Shown here one piece after another: positions 63,901 to 64,000 of a stretch of 64,000 nt of DNA. This stretch comes from Sabellastarte sp. h YS-2021 (taxonomy: Eukaryota; Annelida; Polychaeta; Sabellida; Sabellidae): the NCBI GenBank assembly GCA_964017235.1, contig OZ024938.1, positions 62,797,816-62,861,815 on the forward strand, given 5' to 3'. Under the pieces are notes generated by a model. It was not told where the DNA came from and ran no database searches. It saw only the letters and a program-made list of their open reading frames with translations. The translations under genes and the position numbers were made by a program. Numbering within the stretch: the stretch's first letter is position 1; every line of letters starts with the position of its first letter.

Positions 63901-64000
63901 AACACTAATTTGCTTCTATCTCCTTAACTGTGCGAGATAGAGCGATTTCATCAAAATTTTCGACGCACAGGGTATCTAACCAATGCAATCTTTGCAATTT
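45921..64000 (+). repeat. 169-bp satellite array with higher-order repeats, about 107 copies
   Basis: The monomer begins GCTTCTATCTCCTTAACCGT (45921, 46090, and so on) and the array runs past the window edge. A 161-bp variant lacks 8 bp near its end (TTTTCGCCAAAATTGGC). Blocks repeat with 1344 bp (8 monomers, one short), 3362 bp (20-mer), 2686 bp (16-mer) and, near the right edge, 844 bp (5-mer). Each monomer holds three palindromes: GTCGAAA-t-TTTCGAC (in many copies), AAAATGGC-g-GCCATTTT, and TTTTGCCA-aaaa-TGGCAAAA. Open frames of 60-105 codons recur on both strands; they follow the repeat and shift frame each monomer (169 = 3n+1), so none is a gene. Confidence 0.97.

Noticed and set aside
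45921..64000. Dozens of 60-105 codon open frames on both strands, many nearly identical (for example the MPKMAKHKF type)
   Set aside because: They recur with the 169-bp monomer, change frame every monomer, have no start context or domain, and exist on both strands at once. They are by-products of a stop-poor repeat.
45921..64000. CRISPR-like regular repeats
   Set aside because: Whole 169-bp monomers are repeated without unique spacers, in an animal genome, and there are no cas genes. It is a satellite.

Overview
The window is animal genomic DNA, most likely from a mollusc or another lophotrochozoan. It is AT-rich, its introns are long and full of transposons, all splice sites used here are GT-AG, and it holds palindrome-ended elements with tandem-repeat cores of the kind known from bivalves and gastropods. 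The taxon is an inference; no sequence here fixes the species. There are no bacterial features.

One host gene is recognised, on the plus strand: the 3' two thirds of an Erg-type voltage-gated potassium channel (KCNH2/6/7 group, orthologous to insect seizure). Its exons run from position 1 (partial) to a stop at 38948-38950. Joined with either alternative exon they give exactly 864 codons in one frame: the end of the N-terminal linker, S1-S6 with an SVGFG filter, C-linker, cyclic-nucleotide-binding homology domain, a long polar tail, a coiled coil and a C-terminus ending in T-D-V. The PAS domain must lie upstream. The most interesting gene feature is a pair of 200-nt alternative exons (11265-11464 and 13658-13857). 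They have the same phase and length and encode the same S6 but different C-linker helices. Because 200 is not a multiple of 3, exactly one must be used.

The introns are packed with mobile DNA. They hold three short hAT-type elements with TIRs and 8-bp target duplications, three copies of an AGAGTAAG-ended MITE (two of them downstream of the gene), several tRNA-headed SINEs, a 5'-truncated LINE with a perfect 16-bp target duplication, and a nearly complete DIRS-type tyrosine-recombinase retrotransposon (23106-29357). The DIRS element sits inside a second element with TCAGCTGACA palindromes at both ends and a GC-rich 3' hairpin. Several other elements share one layout: a terminal palindrome, a GTCCG-rich stretch, then tandem repeats of 133, about 147, about 155, 169 or about 350 bp.

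From 38951 to about 45470 lie the 3' UTR or intergenic DNA and scattered repeats; no further gene is recognisable. From 45921 to the right edge (18 kb, about 107 copies, continuing beyond the window) is a 169-bp satellite with clear higher-order structure (5-, 8-, 16- and 20-mer blocks). Each monomer carries a palindrome, AAAATGGC-G-GCCATTTT, that matches two opposed YY1-type sites. The array begins inside an element of the palindrome/GTCCG type, which suggests that the core of such an element expanded into a satellite.
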